Below are positions 10,381-18,897 of a stretch of DNA of 64,000 nt, piece by piece. A program made the translations under genes and the position numbers. The notes beneath the pieces are model-generated. The model ran no database searches. It was not told the origin of the DNA and saw only the letters and a program-made list of their open reading frames with translations. The DNA is from Marinimicrobium agarilyticum DSM 16975 (GTDB lineage: Bacteria; Pseudomonadota; Gammaproteobacteria; Pseudomonadales; Cellvibrionaceae). The stretch covers positions 1-64,000 of the forward strand of contig NZ_AUHU01000017.1 of NCBI RefSeq assembly GCF_000423345.1, in the 5' to 3' direction. Within the stretch, counting starts at the first letter, position 1, and the number at the start of each line of letters is the position of its first letter.

Positions 10381-10479
10381 AGTCCTTCCTGAAATCGGCA
10401 ATGTAGAGGCGCATTATCCACACTCCCACGAACAAGATACAGAGTCGTTTCAGCGTGACACGCATTATTGCAAAATAAA

Positions 10480-10499
10480 ATGATAACTATTACTATTCG
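10480..10499 (+). promoter_or_regulatory. Fur-like operator
   Basis: The sequence ATGATAACTATTACTATTC resembles the Fur consensus (GATAATGATAATCATTATC) in its GATAA start and A/T spacing. It lies 32-51 bp before the chosen start of a siderophore-type receptor, a classic Fur target. The match is partial, so this is a candidate operator. Confidence 0.55.
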
Positions 10500-10530
10500 C
10501 AACACTTACAATGATGCGAAGGAAATTCCC

Positions 10531-12639
10531 GTGTTTAAGCAGTCTTTACTTCCCCTTGCCTTACTCGCCACCAGCCATAGCTGGGCCCAGCAAACCCCAC
10601 CCGTGACCGAGGAATTCATCGTTACCGGCCGCGCCCAGACGCTATATCAAGTATCCGAGTCCTCCGTCTCCACCCGCCTGAGCGCTGATTTGACCCGGAT
10701 TCCGGCCTCAGTTCAGGTATTGAATAAAGACCTGATTCAGGACCAGGGCGCCCGAGATGCGCGCGACCTCTACCGCAGCATCAGCGGCGTGAACTTCTTC
10801 AGCTACTCCGGCGTCAGCTTTCGCGGATTCCGTCAGGACGAAGTGCTCTACGATGGGCTGCGCGGCGACCCCTACGCCGGCTTCACCGTGCCCCGGCTGT
10901 TCGGCATCGAGCAAGTAGAGGTTCTTAAAGGGCCGAGTGGCGCCGTTTACGGAGCCGGCCAGCCCGGCGGGCTTATCAACTACAACACCAGTCAGGCCTC
11001 TTTGGAGCCGTACGCTCGTGCCCAGATCATCGCCGGTGATTATGACCTGACGGGAGTCAACTTCGAGGCGACCGGCGCCTTCGGTGACAGTGACGTGGGC
11101 TACCGGGTGGCCATGTTGAAAGAGACCGAAGAGCCGTTCCGCAACAACACCACCAACGATAACGATCAGGGCGACCTGGCGCTGGTGTGGGAGCCTTCAC
11201 ACACCACACGGGCCCAAATGAAGTACTCCTTTGTCGATCAAACCCTCGGCGGCAACCGCCTGCGCGGGGTGCCCATTGATGAGAATGGCGATTTCCTGGT
11301 GGACACAAGCTGGAACCACAATGAACCAGCCGACTTTCTCTCTCTGGAAGCCGATATTCTCTACGCCCGGCTGCAACACGAGTTCAGCCCCACGGTGCGC
11401 CTCGACATGGCCACCCGCTATTATGAAAACCAGGAAAAACAGAACTACCACGAGCCTCGGGGGCTGTACGACTCCAATGACGATGGCGTAGAGGACATGA
11501 TGAAGCGCCAGTTCCGCGACCAGGTGCGCAATAATGAGGGCCTGTCCGCCTACGGCAACCTGATGATGGATTTCGACACCGGCGACATTGAGCACCAGTT
11601 CCTGATCGGTGCGGAAATCTACGACCAGCAGGACGACTTCAAAGCCAAACGCGGTTCGCCCATCGAAGACGGAGGCGTGGTGCCACCGCTCAGCCTTTAT
11701 GATCCCGTGTACGGCCAGACCTCCCGCGCCCAATACGGGCTGGACGACAACCCCTGGGAAACGCCCGCCAAGAGCGAGCTTCAACAAGTGGGCCTCTACC
11801 TACAGGATCTGGTGCGCCTGTCCGACCAGTGGGACCTTCTGGCCAGCCTGCGCCACACGAGTTTTGAAGCCGACAGCGACGACACCGAAAAAGACAGCGA
11901 CAGCGCCCTCACCTACCGCCTCGGCGGTGTCTACCACCTGACCCCGGGGGCCAACGTCTACGCCAGCATCAGCGAGGGTTTCGTCCCGCAATCCCCCGGC
12001 AGCCAGACCCCCGACGCCGGTGGTCCGTTTGAACCCGAGGAAAGCGAGCAGTTCGAGTTGGGCGCCAAGCTCGAACTGCTCGACGGCCGAGCCCGACTGA
12101 ACCTCGCCGCCTACGAAATCGAGCGTCGCAACGTCCTGCAAACCAGTCCACTGGGTGATGTAGGCAACGACGGCATCGACGACCTGGCGGCCATCGGCCG
12201 GGTACGCAGTCGTGGCGCAGAACTGGACCTGAGCGCAGACCTGCTGCCCCAGTGGACCATGACCTTCAACTACGCCTACAACAACGTCAAAGTATTGGAG
12301 GCCACCGATGGCATTACCAACGCCACCGGCGACGACTTTGCCAACACCCCGGATCAGACCATCGGCCTCTGGACTCGCTATGACTTCCTGAGCATTCAGT
12401 CGGCGATCGCCTTCGGCGCCGACTACAAAGGTGACCAGATTGGCATTCAGGGTGACCCGGTCGACGCCTATACCGTGTTCGATGCCAGTTGGCAGACCCA
12501 ATTCGAATACTGGAAGCTGCAGGTCAACGTGAAAAACCTGTTCGACGAAGTCTATGCGGAGAGTGGCTTTATTACCCGTACCGGCCACTTCCCGGGAGAG
12601 CCCCGGCGAGTCGTCGCGACACTCAGCCGCGAGTTCTAA
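10531..12639 (+). CDS. TonB-dependent siderophore receptor
   Basis: An outer-membrane, ligand-gated receptor of about 702 residues. I chose the GTG at 10531 because it begins the signal peptide FKQSLLPLALLATSHSWAQ and follows an AGGAAA site. A TonB-box-like EEFIVTGRA follows the signal peptide. The plug domain has IPASVQVLNKDLIQDQGARD and EVLKGPSGAVYGAGQPGG, typical of ferrisiderophore receptors, and the barrel ends in TLSREF with the usual terminal Phe. The Fur-like box upstream and the PepSY protein 6 bp downstream suggest iron uptake. The ligand cannot be named from sequence. Confidence 0.88.
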   Translation: MFKQSLLPLALLATSHSWAQQTPPVTEEFIVTGRAQTLYQVSESSVSTRLSADLTRIPASVQVLNKDLIQDQGARDARDLYRSISGVNFFSYSGVSFRGFRQDEVLYDGLRGDPYAGFTVPRLFGIEQVEVLKGPSGAVYGAGQPGGLINYNTSQASLEPYARAQIIAGDYDLTGVNFEATGAFGDSDVGYRVAMLKETEEPFRNNTTNDNDQGDLALVWEPSHTTRAQMKYSFVDQTLGGNRLRGVPIDENGDFLVDTSWNHNEPADFLSLEADILYARLQHEFSPTVRLDMATRYYENQEKQNYHEPRGLYDSNDDGVEDMMKRQFRDQVRNNEGLSAYGNLMMDFDTGDIEHQFLIGAEIYDQQDDFKAKRGSPIEDGGVVPPLSLYDPVYGQTSRAQYGLDDNPWETPAKSELQQVGLYLQDLVRLSDQWDLLASLRHTSFEADSDDTEKDSDSALTYRLGGVYHLTPGANVYASISEGFVPQSPGSQTPDAGGPFEPEESEQFELGAKLELLDGRARLNLAAYEIERRNVLQTSPLGDVGNDGIDDLAAIGRVRSRGAELDLSADLLPQWTMTFNYAYNNVKVLEATDGITNATGDDFANTPDQTIGLWTRYDFLSIQSAIAFGADYKGDQIGIQGDPVDAYTVFDASWQTQFEYWKLQVNVKNLFDEVYAESGFITRTGHFPGEPRRVVATLSREF

Positions 12640-12645
12640 AACCCG

Positions 12646-13905
12646 ATGACGGGCGCTTCGAAAAGCCGACGACGGCTCTGGTTCAGCCTCCACTCCTGGG
12701 TGGGCATGAAACTGAGCCTGCTATTCTTCTTCGTGTCATTGACGGGCACCGTCGCCGTCTACGCCTACGAAGTGGACTGGCTGTTCACGCCCGCTCTGCG
12801 GGCCGAAGCACCTTACCCCAACGCCGAGCGCATGCCGGTCGGCACCCAATTGGCGGCGGCATTTGAGAAGTACCCCAACTGGACGCCCCACTACTTCCAC
12901 GTGAACCTGCCGGGCTACATGGCCTCGGAGCTGATCGTCAAGGACGAAAAAGGGGACCTGCGCCGCATCTACATCAACCCCTACAGCGCGCAAGTCCAGG
13001 GGGTGGCCGACTGGTTCAACGCCCACCGGTTTCTGCGCGAGGCGCACCGGCACCTGATGCTGCCGCTCGCCTGGGGGCTGACCCTCGTCACGCTGCTCAG
13101 CCTCCCCCTACTACTGTCGTTGATCTCCGCCTTTCCCATCTTCAAGCGCTGGTGGCGGGGATTTTTCAAATCACCGACGAAAACGGACCCACCCCGCCGC
13201 TGGTGGGGCAACCTGCACCGCTGGCTGGGGTTGTGGAGCCTGCCGTTTATTCTGATTATCGGTTTAACCGGCTTCTGGTACTTGGTTGAAGAGTGGGGGG
13301 CGTCCGCCCCGCAGGCACTCAGCGCCCTGACCCCGCTGCCCGAGGCGGGCAGGCTGCCACGCGACGCCGAACACCTGAACCACGCACTGAACTCCGCCCT
13401 TTCTCAGTGGCCCGGCTACCACCTGGACAGCCTGTTCTTTCGCGGAGAAAACCAGCCGATCATTCTTCACGGCCAGGACACTGCCCTGCTGGTCCGCCCC
13501 CGTACCAATCTTCTGTTACTCGACCCCGCCACCGGAGAGGTACTCGATCGGTTCCGGGGAGAACAACTGAACCTGCACCAACGTATCGCCGAAGCCGCCG
13601 ACCCTCTGCACTTCGGCACCTTCGGCGGCCAGCTCACCCGCTTCCTGTGGTTTCTATGGGGCATTATGCTCACGCTTTTGAGCGCCAGCGGAGCCTGGAT
13701 CTACACCCTGCGCCTGACGCACGGCTCTCGTAGGGCCGATAGGCCCACAGGCGCCTCCACCACAACCCGCCGTACCCCCTCAACCAAAACATCAGCCCCA
13801 ACCACTCACCGGCAGACTCTCTGGCGCGGCCAATTCCTGCGCTGGCCGCAACTCGCGCTGATACTCACCTGCCTGACACTGGCCGTCATTAGCTTTAGCA
13901 GTTGA
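12646..13905 (+). CDS. PepSY-associated inner-membrane protein
   Basis: A 419-residue membrane protein with the PepSY-TM layout. It has TM1 at about 19-41 (LSLLFFFVSLTGTVAVY), a periplasmic loop, two central TM segments (LVTLLSLPLLLSLIS and LPFILIIGLTGFWYLV), a second periplasmic PepSY-like region and two C-terminal TM segments. Proteins of this family are commonly paired with siderophore receptors and are proposed to reduce ferric iron, and some contain haem-binding histidines. Here HSW, HRFLREAHRHLM and LHRWLG supply candidate ligands. It starts 6 bp after the receptor, so co-transcription is near certain. Function beyond iron uptake is inference. Confidence 0.8.
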   Translation: MTGASKSRRRLWFSLHSWVGMKLSLLFFFVSLTGTVAVYAYEVDWLFTPALRAEAPYPNAERMPVGTQLAAAFEKYPNWTPHYFHVNLPGYMASELIVKDEKGDLRRIYINPYSAQVQGVADWFNAHRFLREAHRHLMLPLAWGLTLVTLLSLPLLLSLISAFPIFKRWWRGFFKSPTKTDPPRRWWGNLHRWLGLWSLPFILIIGLTGFWYLVEEWGASAPQALSALTPLPEAGRLPRDAEHLNHALNSALSQWPGYHLDSLFFRGENQPIILHGQDTALLVRPRTNLLLLDPATGEVLDRFRGEQLNLHQRIAEAADPLHFGTFGGQLTRFLWFLWGIMLTLLSASGAWIYTLRLTHGSRRADRPTGASTTTRRTPSTKTSAPTTHRQTLWRGQFLRWPQLALILTCLTLAVISFSS

Positions 13906-13924
13906 CAAGCCCGCCTCAAGCCAA

Positions 13925-13944
13925 TACTGTATGTAAAAACAGTA
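13925..13944 (+). promoter_or_regulatory. LexA (SOS) box
   Basis: TACTGTATGTAAAAACAGTA matches the LexA consensus CTGT-N8-ACAG with both outer TA pairs present. It lies 19 bp before the yebG start codon, a known SOS gene. Confidence 0.9.
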
Positions 13945-13963
13945 ATGACCCAGGAGGTAAACC

Positions 13964-14248
13964 ATGGCTGTAGTCGCCGTTTGGAAATGCGATCGGGATG
14001 GAAAGATGTTTGATGACAAAAAAGCCGCGGAAGCCCACGACAAGCTGCTGGAGCTGGCCGCCAATATTACCCAATTGATTGAAACCCAGATTGAGGGCAT
14101 CAGCGAGGAGCATAGCGAGGCCATCGGCCTGCTGCTCGCCGAACGCCGGGACCAACTGGCCAAAGCGTGCAAGGGTAAGCCCGAAGCGTTACTCGAAGAG
14201 GTCGAAAACTCCAACGAGAACGTGACCCATTTGGCCTCAAATCAGTAA
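13964..14248 (+). CDS. yebG: YebG family SOS-induced protein
   Basis: A 94-residue small protein beginning MAVVAVWKCDRDGKMFDDKK, the family signature, followed by a helical body and an acidic tail. YebG is DNA-damage induced in E. coli, but its biochemical role is unknown. The start is fixed by a strong CAGGAGG site. The perfect LexA box directly upstream supports SOS control. Length is close to the E. coli protein (96 residues). It appears monocistronic. Confidence 0.92.
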   Translation: MAVVAVWKCDRDGKMFDDKKAAEAHDKLLELAANITQLIETQIEGISEEHSEAIGLLLAERRDQLAKACKGKPEALLEEVENSNENVTHLASNQ

Positions 14249-14398
14249 GTCCGCCGCTTAACACTGGGGTCACACCAGTCCGCCTCTCCTCACTCGCTCA
14301 GGGACGAGCGTTCTTTGCCCACGAAGGAAACCTCGCCCCTCACGCCTGAGCTCAACCGTCGAGACCAGAGGAGCATGACTTATCTGGCACTCAATGAA

Positions 14399-14893
14399 TC
14401 AGTCATTGTCGCTTCCCCAGGCGCGATTCATGACGAGGTAGCTGAAGGAAGCTGACCAGGTAATCATCATAAACCCCACGAGCGCTTCAGTCCCCGCCAG
14501 AAACCGGATGTCACCGGCGGCTGTCAAGTCACCCCACCCGACCGTCGTGTAGTTCGCCACAGAAAAATACACACAGTCAAGCAGGCCCAATCGGCTATAG
14601 CCATGAATGACGCCGTAACCAGCCTGAGCCGACAACCCCCAGAACGCCAAACCAAACAACCAGATCTCCACAACGTGGGCGAGAAGCAGCACAAACATCG
14701 TCATCAAGACAATGGGGCGTGTCCGGTGATTGCGTCCAAAGCGCCGGTGCCGATGGCTGTGCCAACGGTTCAGAAGTTGGATCACCTCATAGTGAAAAAT
14801 TATCACCAGAGACACCACAAGGGTCGTGACCAAAACCACGATCCACTCGGAAGTCACCGAAAACGCCATCAAGTGCTCACCTTCATCACTCAA
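14399..14893 (-). CDS. Two-helix potassium-channel-like protein
   Basis: A 164-residue membrane protein with an N-terminal TM segment (about 13-35), a basic cytoplasmic stretch (HSHRHRRFGRNHRTR), a TM segment at about 60-85 and a final TM segment. Before the last segment lies the pore loop YTTVGWGDLTAAG. TTVGWGD is the potassium selectivity-filter signature with Trp in place of the usual Tyr. It fits the Ion_trans_2 family. No ligand-gating (RCK) domain is present. The ATG at 14893 could be replaced by the Met at residue 9. Conductance is inference. Confidence 0.8.
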   Translation of the reverse strand: MSDEGEHLMAFSVTSEWIVVLVTTLVVSLVIIFHYEVIQLLNRWHSHRHRRFGRNHRTRPIVLMTMFVLLLAHVVEIWLFGLAFWGLSAQAGYGVIHGYSRLGLLDCVYFSVANYTTVGWGDLTAAGDIRFLAGTEALVGFMMITWSASFSYLVMNRAWGSDND

Positions 14894-14937
14894 ACGTCAC
14901 CGTTATGAGGCCCAACGGGTTGGGCTCCAGGTTCCGA

Positions 14938-15153
14938 TCAGCTTCCTTCGATTCGGAAGCCAACTTTTATGACCACCTGATAGTGGCCGACCGCCCCGTT
15001 TTCGACGTGGCCACGGGTTTCAACCACCTCAAACCACTCGATATTTTTCACGCTTTTACTGCACTCGGCCAAGCCATTATTGATGGCCTCTTCAATGCTG
15101 TTCGGTGAAGAGCCAACAATTTCGAGCTTCTTGTAGGTGTGATGGTTCGACAT
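14938..15153 (-). CDS. Dodecin, flavin-storage protein
   Basis: A 71-residue protein, YKKLEIVGSSPNSIEEAINN followed by WFEVVETRGHVENG and HYQVVIKVGF, matching dodecins almost end to end. Dodecins form hollow 12-mers that bind flavins and buffer their free concentration. The aromatic Trp in NIEWFEV, which stacks on flavin, is present. I chose the ATG at 15153 because a GGAGG site lies at the right distance and the longer frame adds unrelated sequence. Confidence 0.93.
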   Translation of the reverse strand: MSNHHTYKKLEIVGSSPNSIEEAINNGLAECSKSVKNIEWFEVVETRGHVENGAVGHYQVVIKVGFRIEGS

Positions 15154-15520
15154 GAGAACCTCCATAGTCGAGAAATGTAACCTCAGTATGGCACAAAGAC
15201 CAAACAGAACAACCGTGCTGGATTTGGCACTCATAAATCTGACCAGACCAGATAGACACCGCGTTTTCTTTCTGCAACCAAAGGCGAGCGTGATCTAACG
15301 TCTCTTTGATACCCCCCCCATGGATCAGCCCGGCCTGAAAAACGGCACCGGCAGTTCGGTAATGCGCTCAGAATTCCTTCGGGCGCAAAGACCACCCAGC
15401 TCCAGCTCCAATTCTTCAATCTTCTCAAAAACGTCCATTTTTAGATCCACCCAACACCCCAACCCGGGCGTACTTTCGCTTCAACGGCGGCGACAAAAAA
15501 ATGTCCGTCGCATTTCTTTA
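15154..15520. other. Intergenic stretch with one doubtful small frame
   Basis: This 367-bp gap between dodecin and the GNAT gene shows no recognisable gene. A minus-strand frame of 37 codons (15325-15438) begins MDVFEKIEELELELGGLCAR and looks like a truncated gene start, but it has no clear ribosome site. A hairpin-like GCGAC...GTCGC segment at 15487-15512 lies just past the GNAT stop and ends in GTTGAAG on the minus strand. It could be the wreck of an attC site or a terminator. Confidence 0.4.
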
Positions 15521-16051
15521 CTAGAGCGTTTTAACATAGTGCAGCTCATGCAACACAATACCTGCGAGTTTCGACGTTGACCTTTCCTGGCCCGATTCGA
15601 CAAAGCCAAGCTTTTTATACGCTTCTTGCGCCGGAGTATTGCCCTTGATACACCATAACTCGGTGCTTTTAAAGCCTGCGCGGGAAGAGTAGTTGATTGC
15701 CCGTTCAACAAGACCGGAACCAATTCCAGTTCTCCAACATTCAGGTAGAACATTGACAGCCCACAGCTCCAATGTTTCCGCATCCGTCTCATAGCGAGGC
15801 TTACCGACTATGGAAAACGCGACGACGTCATCTCGCTCTTCCGCAACGGACACAGTAAAGTCAACGTTCTGGTTAGACAATCGATTTTTTAAGTCTGACA
15901 GGTTGTCGGCGGGATCCAGCGCACCGAGAAAATTTGCGGGCATAAACTCTCGATACGCCGCCCTCCAAGCAGCGACCCGAACCTTTCCAATCGCTTCCGC
16001 GTCTTTTGGTTCAGCTTTCCGTAAAATGAAACTTTTCTGTAACGTCGCCAT
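15521..16051 (-). CDS. GNAT family N-acetyltransferase
   Basis: A 176-residue acyl-CoA N-acetyltransferase. The acetyl-CoA binding motif A is visible as VLPECWRTGIGSGLVERAIN (about residues 103-122), followed by NTPAQEAYKKLGFVESG, the usual motif B. The substrate is unknown; members range from antibiotic to protein N-terminal acetylation. Its ATG overlaps the stop of the upstream PhyH-like gene (TGATG), so the two are translated as a pair. It may be the far end of the cassette array, but no convincing attC follows it. Confidence 0.85.
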   Translation of the reverse strand: MATLQKSFILRKAEPKDAEAIGKVRVAAWRAAYREFMPANFLGALDPADNLSDLKNRLSNQNVDFTVSVAEERDDVVAFSIVGKPRYETDAETLELWAVNVLPECWRTGIGSGLVERAINYSSRAGFKSTELWCIKGNTPAQEAYKKLGFVESGQERSTSKLAGIVLHELHYVKTL

Positions 16052-16836
16052 CACACGCTTTTCGCTTCCATAAATCTATTACGGAATTTTATCTCAACCG
16101 CTCTCGAAAACGCACTGGCGTCTTCGAGCTTCGTCAACATGTCGGAGTTTGGTAAACAGCTGTCATCGACGAACTTCACCAGCTTCGGAACGGAATCGCA
16201 GAACAGAATGTCCAGGGACAGACGACCCATGCCGTATATTCCCCGATGAATCATACCCGCGTCAAATACCAGAAGATCACCGGCATTCAGTTTGACGTTT
16301 ACGCCAGACGATAGGTCTTCGTAATTCTTACGACCATTCTGTTCCAAACGCACGTCCAGTTCCTCGCCACTATCCCAGCGTCTATGGGTGCCAGGCACCA
16401 ACTCCACACCCGGCTCATCGACCAACGGAACCCGAAAGTGAACAACGTTTGGTCCGAGCAGCGACTGCTTTTGCTCGTCAATGGACATATGGTACTGTGG
16501 ATCTCTGTGCCAATAGCTTCTCTGGCCTTCATTCACGGGGTCAAAAAACAACTGAGTATTCATAAAGGCCGGGCGGCCGCCCATGATAGAACTCACAACG
16601 CCCATCAGCTTAACTGAGCCTATAAACTTGAATAGCAATTCTCTCTCGGAATCTTTCAGGTGCTTTTTAGCGGTCAAGTATGCAGAGTTTACAGCCCCCT
16701 CATTGTAGAGCCGCGCACTTCCCTGCTTCCACGATTGATGGAATTGGACGGCTACTTCCCGCAACTTTTGAAGCTCGCTCTCTCCGACGAAACCTTCAAG
16801 AACAAGATATCCGTTTTCTTCGTACTCTTTAATCAT
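16051..16836 (-). CDS. Phytanoyl-CoA dioxygenase (PhyH) family oxygenase
   Basis: A 261-residue Fe(II)/2-oxoglutarate-dependent dioxygenase. The iron triad is suggested by SYWHRDPQYH (His-x-Asp) and the distal His in DAGMIHRGIYG. An N-terminal MIKEYEENGYLVLEGFV is typical of PhyH-like proteins. Family members hydroxylate diverse small molecules, and the substrate here cannot be named. I chose the ATG at 16836. A GTG at 16848 is in frame but lies in the junction sequence of the degenerate attC upstream. It is coupled to the GNAT gene. Confidence 0.82.
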   Translation of the reverse strand: MIKEYEENGYLVLEGFVGESELQKLREVAVQFHQSWKQGSARLYNEGAVNSAYLTAKKHLKDSERELLFKFIGSVKLMGVVSSIMGGRPAFMNTQLFFDPVNEGQRSYWHRDPQYHMSIDEQKQSLLGPNVVHFRVPLVDEPGVELVPGTHRRWDSGEELDVRLEQNGRKNYEDLSSGVNVKLNAGDLLVFDAGMIHRGIYGMGRLSLDILFCDSVPKLVKFVDDSCLPNSDMLTKLEDASAFSRAVEIKFRNRFMEAKSV

Positions 16837-16843
16837 GCGCTCA

Positions 16844-16914
16844 CCCACAACACTCCCGTCACCGACGCTTTAGTCTGCAGGGGTTGATCTGGGATCACAG
16901 TCGCTTGTTAGTTG
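16844..16914 (-). other. Degenerate attC-like site
   Basis: GTTAGTTG at 16907-16914 lies just beyond the stop of the 16918-17241 gene, and the minus-strand junction GTTGTGGG lies at 16844-16851. The inner arms pair poorly compared with the other six sites, and its core matches the expected GTTAAATG at only five of eight positions. It is probably a decayed or recombinant site marking the last certain cassette. Confidence 0.4.
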
Positions 16915-16917
16915 CCT

Positions 16918-17241
16918 TCACTTCCCTAGCGCTATCATAATTAGTGGGTACATAAATGCCGCAAAGATCAATACACATATTACGGCCGTAATGCCATTTG
17001 CGCAGACGTATAATGACAGTGGCATTTTAGCTCTCACTGGCCATAATGTGGCGGAGATGGCCAACCAAAATGGTGCCGCCATGAAGATTGCAAGAGCCAC
17101 CCCCTGTAGAGCTTCGTGGCGCAGGGGGTTACCTGGTTCAGCAATGTAATCATACCCAAACATCGCCGCCACGCCCAGGAAGAACAAGCCTCCAACTGCC
17201 GCCAGAGCCGCCATCACTATCCAGAGTTTCGAATATTTCAT
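16918..17241 (-). CDS. Cassette-encoded small membrane protein
   Basis: A protein of about 107 residues, MKYSKLWIVMAALAAVGGLF, with three strongly hydrophobic segments: about 6-28, 50-70 (GVALAIFMAAPFWLAISATL) and 82-104. No family is recognised. The frame is open further upstream to 17283, but those residues come from the terminus of the IS3 element inserted in the leader of this gene. I therefore place the start at the ATG at 17241. The IS may have separated the gene from the array promoter. Confidence 0.6.
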   Translation of the reverse strand: MKYSKLWIVMAALAAVGGLFFLGVAAMFGYDYIAEPGNPLRHEALQGVALAIFMAAPFWLAISATLWPVRAKMPLSLYVCANGITAVICVLIFAAFMYPLIMIALGK

Positions 17242-17288
17242 TTGATACTCATCACAATGGTGTTCCCCATAAAAAATAGACACCTTAC

Positions 17289-18155
17289 TTATGCAGCAAA
17301 AGCTGCCGTCTCTTCAAACTCAACGGGGCTTAACCCGTCGTTTGCAGAATGCCTTCTCTTGCGGTTATAAAAGATCTCAATATAGCCGAATATACCGGAT
17401 TTTGCTTCCTCGATCGACTGGTAGCATTTAGCGTAGATCAGCTCTACTTTAAGCCGAGCAAAGAAAGACTCCATTGCTGCATTGTCCCAACAGTTTCCCT
17501 TCCTGCTCATACTCCGTGTGATCTCGTGCTTCTCCAGGAAGCTCACGTAGCTATTAGAGCGATACTGCGTGCCGCGATCAGAATGAACGATCAACCCCGG
17601 CGCTGTACCTCGAGCATCAATGGCCATCTGCATCGCCTGTGTAATCAGCCGCTCCGTCATGCTCGTATCCAAGCTCCATCCAATGATCCTGCGCGAATAC
17701 AGATCCATGACCGTTGCCAGATAGAGCCACTCTTTTCGAACCCACACGTAGGTTATATCGGTTACCCACTTCTGATTGGGACGGTCCGTCGAGAAGTCTC
17801 GCCACAATAGATTGTCGGCTACATTGTGCATCGTTAAGGCGTGGCCACCATAGTTGAAGGCCTTGCCATTGCGGGCCAATATGCCCCGCTCCTGCATGAT
17901 CCGGGCGATATAGTTGACCGAGCACTTATGTCCGAGGGCATTGAGCTCCTGGGTGATTCGAGGCGCGCCGTAGGCCGCCTCAAACGCTTCATAAGTATCT
18001 TTAACCAGTGATGCAACCTTTTCCTTACGGGTCTCTCGCTGACTTTTTGGAGCATCTCGCCACCGATAGAACCCTGACCGATGCACACCCAGAACGTCGC
18101 ACATCAAGTTGACGCTGTATTGACTCACGTGGTCTAGTATGAGCGCGTACTTCAC
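17289..18155 (-). CDS. IS3-family transposase OrfB, DDE integrase core
   Basis: A 288-residue rve-type catalytic subunit. It has an HTH_21-like N-terminal region (SQYSVNLMCDVLGVHRSGFY) and a DDE triad in TDITYV, HSDRGTQYRS and CWDNAAMESFFARLK. The C-terminus FYNRKRRHSANDGLSPVEFE is typical of IS3 elements. Its start overlaps the OrfA stop, and its frame is -1 relative to OrfA. It is probably made mainly as an OrfAB fusion by slippage on the A6G run near 18187-18193. It looks intact. Confidence 0.92.
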   Translation of the reverse strand: MKYALILDHVSQYSVNLMCDVLGVHRSGFYRWRDAPKSQRETRKEKVASLVKDTYEAFEAAYGAPRITQELNALGHKCSVNYIARIMQERGILARNGKAFNYGGHALTMHNVADNLLWRDFSTDRPNQKWVTDITYVWVRKEWLYLATVMDLYSRRIIGWSLDTSMTERLITQAMQMAIDARGTAPGLIVHSDRGTQYRSNSYVSFLEKHEITRSMSRKGNCWDNAAMESFFARLKVELIYAKCYQSIEEAKSGIFGYIEIFYNRKRRHSANDGLSPVEFEETAAFAA

Positions 18156-18460
18156 TCTTGGTCTTTCGCGAAGTACGCAGAAACCTTTTTTAGGAATTCC
18201 ATCTCCTCTCTCAGGCGCTTATTCTCCCTTTTGAGCTTACGCAGCTCCTCGCTCTCCTGCTTGGAATAGTCCACGCCTTCTACTGAGTTGAACTGCTTAT
18301 CAGATAGGCGGTTGAACTGCCTTTTCCAGTTCGAGATCTGTTGGGCGCTGATACCCAGTTCCTTGGCTACCTGGGCTTGGGTGACGCCTGGCTTTTCAGA
18401 CCGTTTTATGGCCTCTTTGCGGAACTCTTCAGTGTAATGTTGGTGCTTTTTACGTGCCAT
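18152..18460 (-). CDS. IS3-family transposase OrfA
   Basis: A 102-residue DNA-binding subunit. MARKKHQHYTEEFRKEAIKR opens a helix-turn-helix (QAQVAKELGISAQQISNWKR), followed by a leucine-zipper-like coiled coil (ESEELRKLKRENKRLREEME). I chose the ATG at 18460; an upstream ATG at 18475 (MEVSRMARKK) is possible. Near its 3' end a run of six A and a G (CCTAAAAAAGG on the minus strand) is a standard -1 slippage site that would fuse it to OrfB. Confidence 0.9.
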   Translation of the reverse strand: MARKKHQHYTEEFRKEAIKRSEKPGVTQAQVAKELGISAQQISNWKRQFNRLSDKQFNSVEGVDYSKQESEELRKLKRENKRLREEMEFLKKVSAYFAKDQE

Positions 18461-18527
18461 TCTGGACACCTCCATATAGGACTAATATAACTATACAGGG
18501 TGTCTACTTTTTATGGGTAACTTGGAC

Positions 18528-18612
18528 ATTTAACGTCCCCAAGCAGGGGCATATTTTTGCGTTTTGAGCGCAGCGAAGCAAAAATATGTCCCGCTGCCTT
18601 GGCTTGTTAGCG
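18528..18612 (-). other. attC site 1
   Basis: R' is CATTTAAC at 18527-18534 and R'' is GTTAGCGA from 18606. Between them lie complementary arms (CCCCAAGCAGGGG against CCGCTGCCTTGG) and the long inner stem CATATTTTTGC with GCAAAAATATG. The R'' core matches the start of its own cassette (GTTAGCGA at 19038). It overlaps the stop codon of the upstream gene. Confidence 0.85.
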
Positions 18613-18897
18613 ACTAGTCTCGTCGCGCTTCCTTTCGTCCGCTACATATGCGAGAACTATAAATATCACCAAAAGAATAGTGATTGCATATGCAGGAATA
18701 AGAACCCACGCTCCAACAACATAGACTAGAGGAACCGAGATTGTGTATATCGCCACCAACAAGTGCTCAGGTCCTGGGTGGTAAAAATGGACCCAACGTC
18801 CCTTCTTTATAAAAACCACCAACAAATTTCGAACTAAACTAGCAAAACCAATAGCTAGTATTAAAAATGCAGCAGTTACAAACCCCTTTCTCGCCAT
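18607..18897 (-). CDS. Cassette-encoded membrane protein, second frame
   Basis: A 96-residue protein, MARKGFVTAAFLILAIGFAS, with TM segments at about 7-25, 46-64 and 68-88 and a charged C-terminus (ADERKRDETSR). No family is recognised. It starts within the preceding 43-residue frame, overlapping it by 22 bp. The two could be one ancestral membrane protein split by a frameshift, since the first frame supplies the missing N-terminal TM segment. Alternatively they are two coupled short proteins. The stop lies in the attC core, as is common in cassettes. Confidence 0.6.
   Translation of the reverse strand: MARKGFVTAAFLILAIGFASLVRNLLVVFIKKGRWVHFYHPGPEHLLVAIYTISVPLVYVVGAWVLIPAYAITILLVIFIVLAYVADERKRDETSR

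Larger units (their letters stand above)
17266..18517 (-). mobile_element. IS3-family insertion sequence A
   Basis: Two overlapping transposase frames are bounded by inverted ends. CCCATAAAAAATAGACACC at 17266-17284 matches the reverse of GGTGTCTACTTTTTATGGG at 18499-18517 with one difference. The element sits inside a cassette, between its G^TTAAATG junction and its gene. No clear target duplication is seen, so the outer boundary may be a few bases off. Confidence 0.8.
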
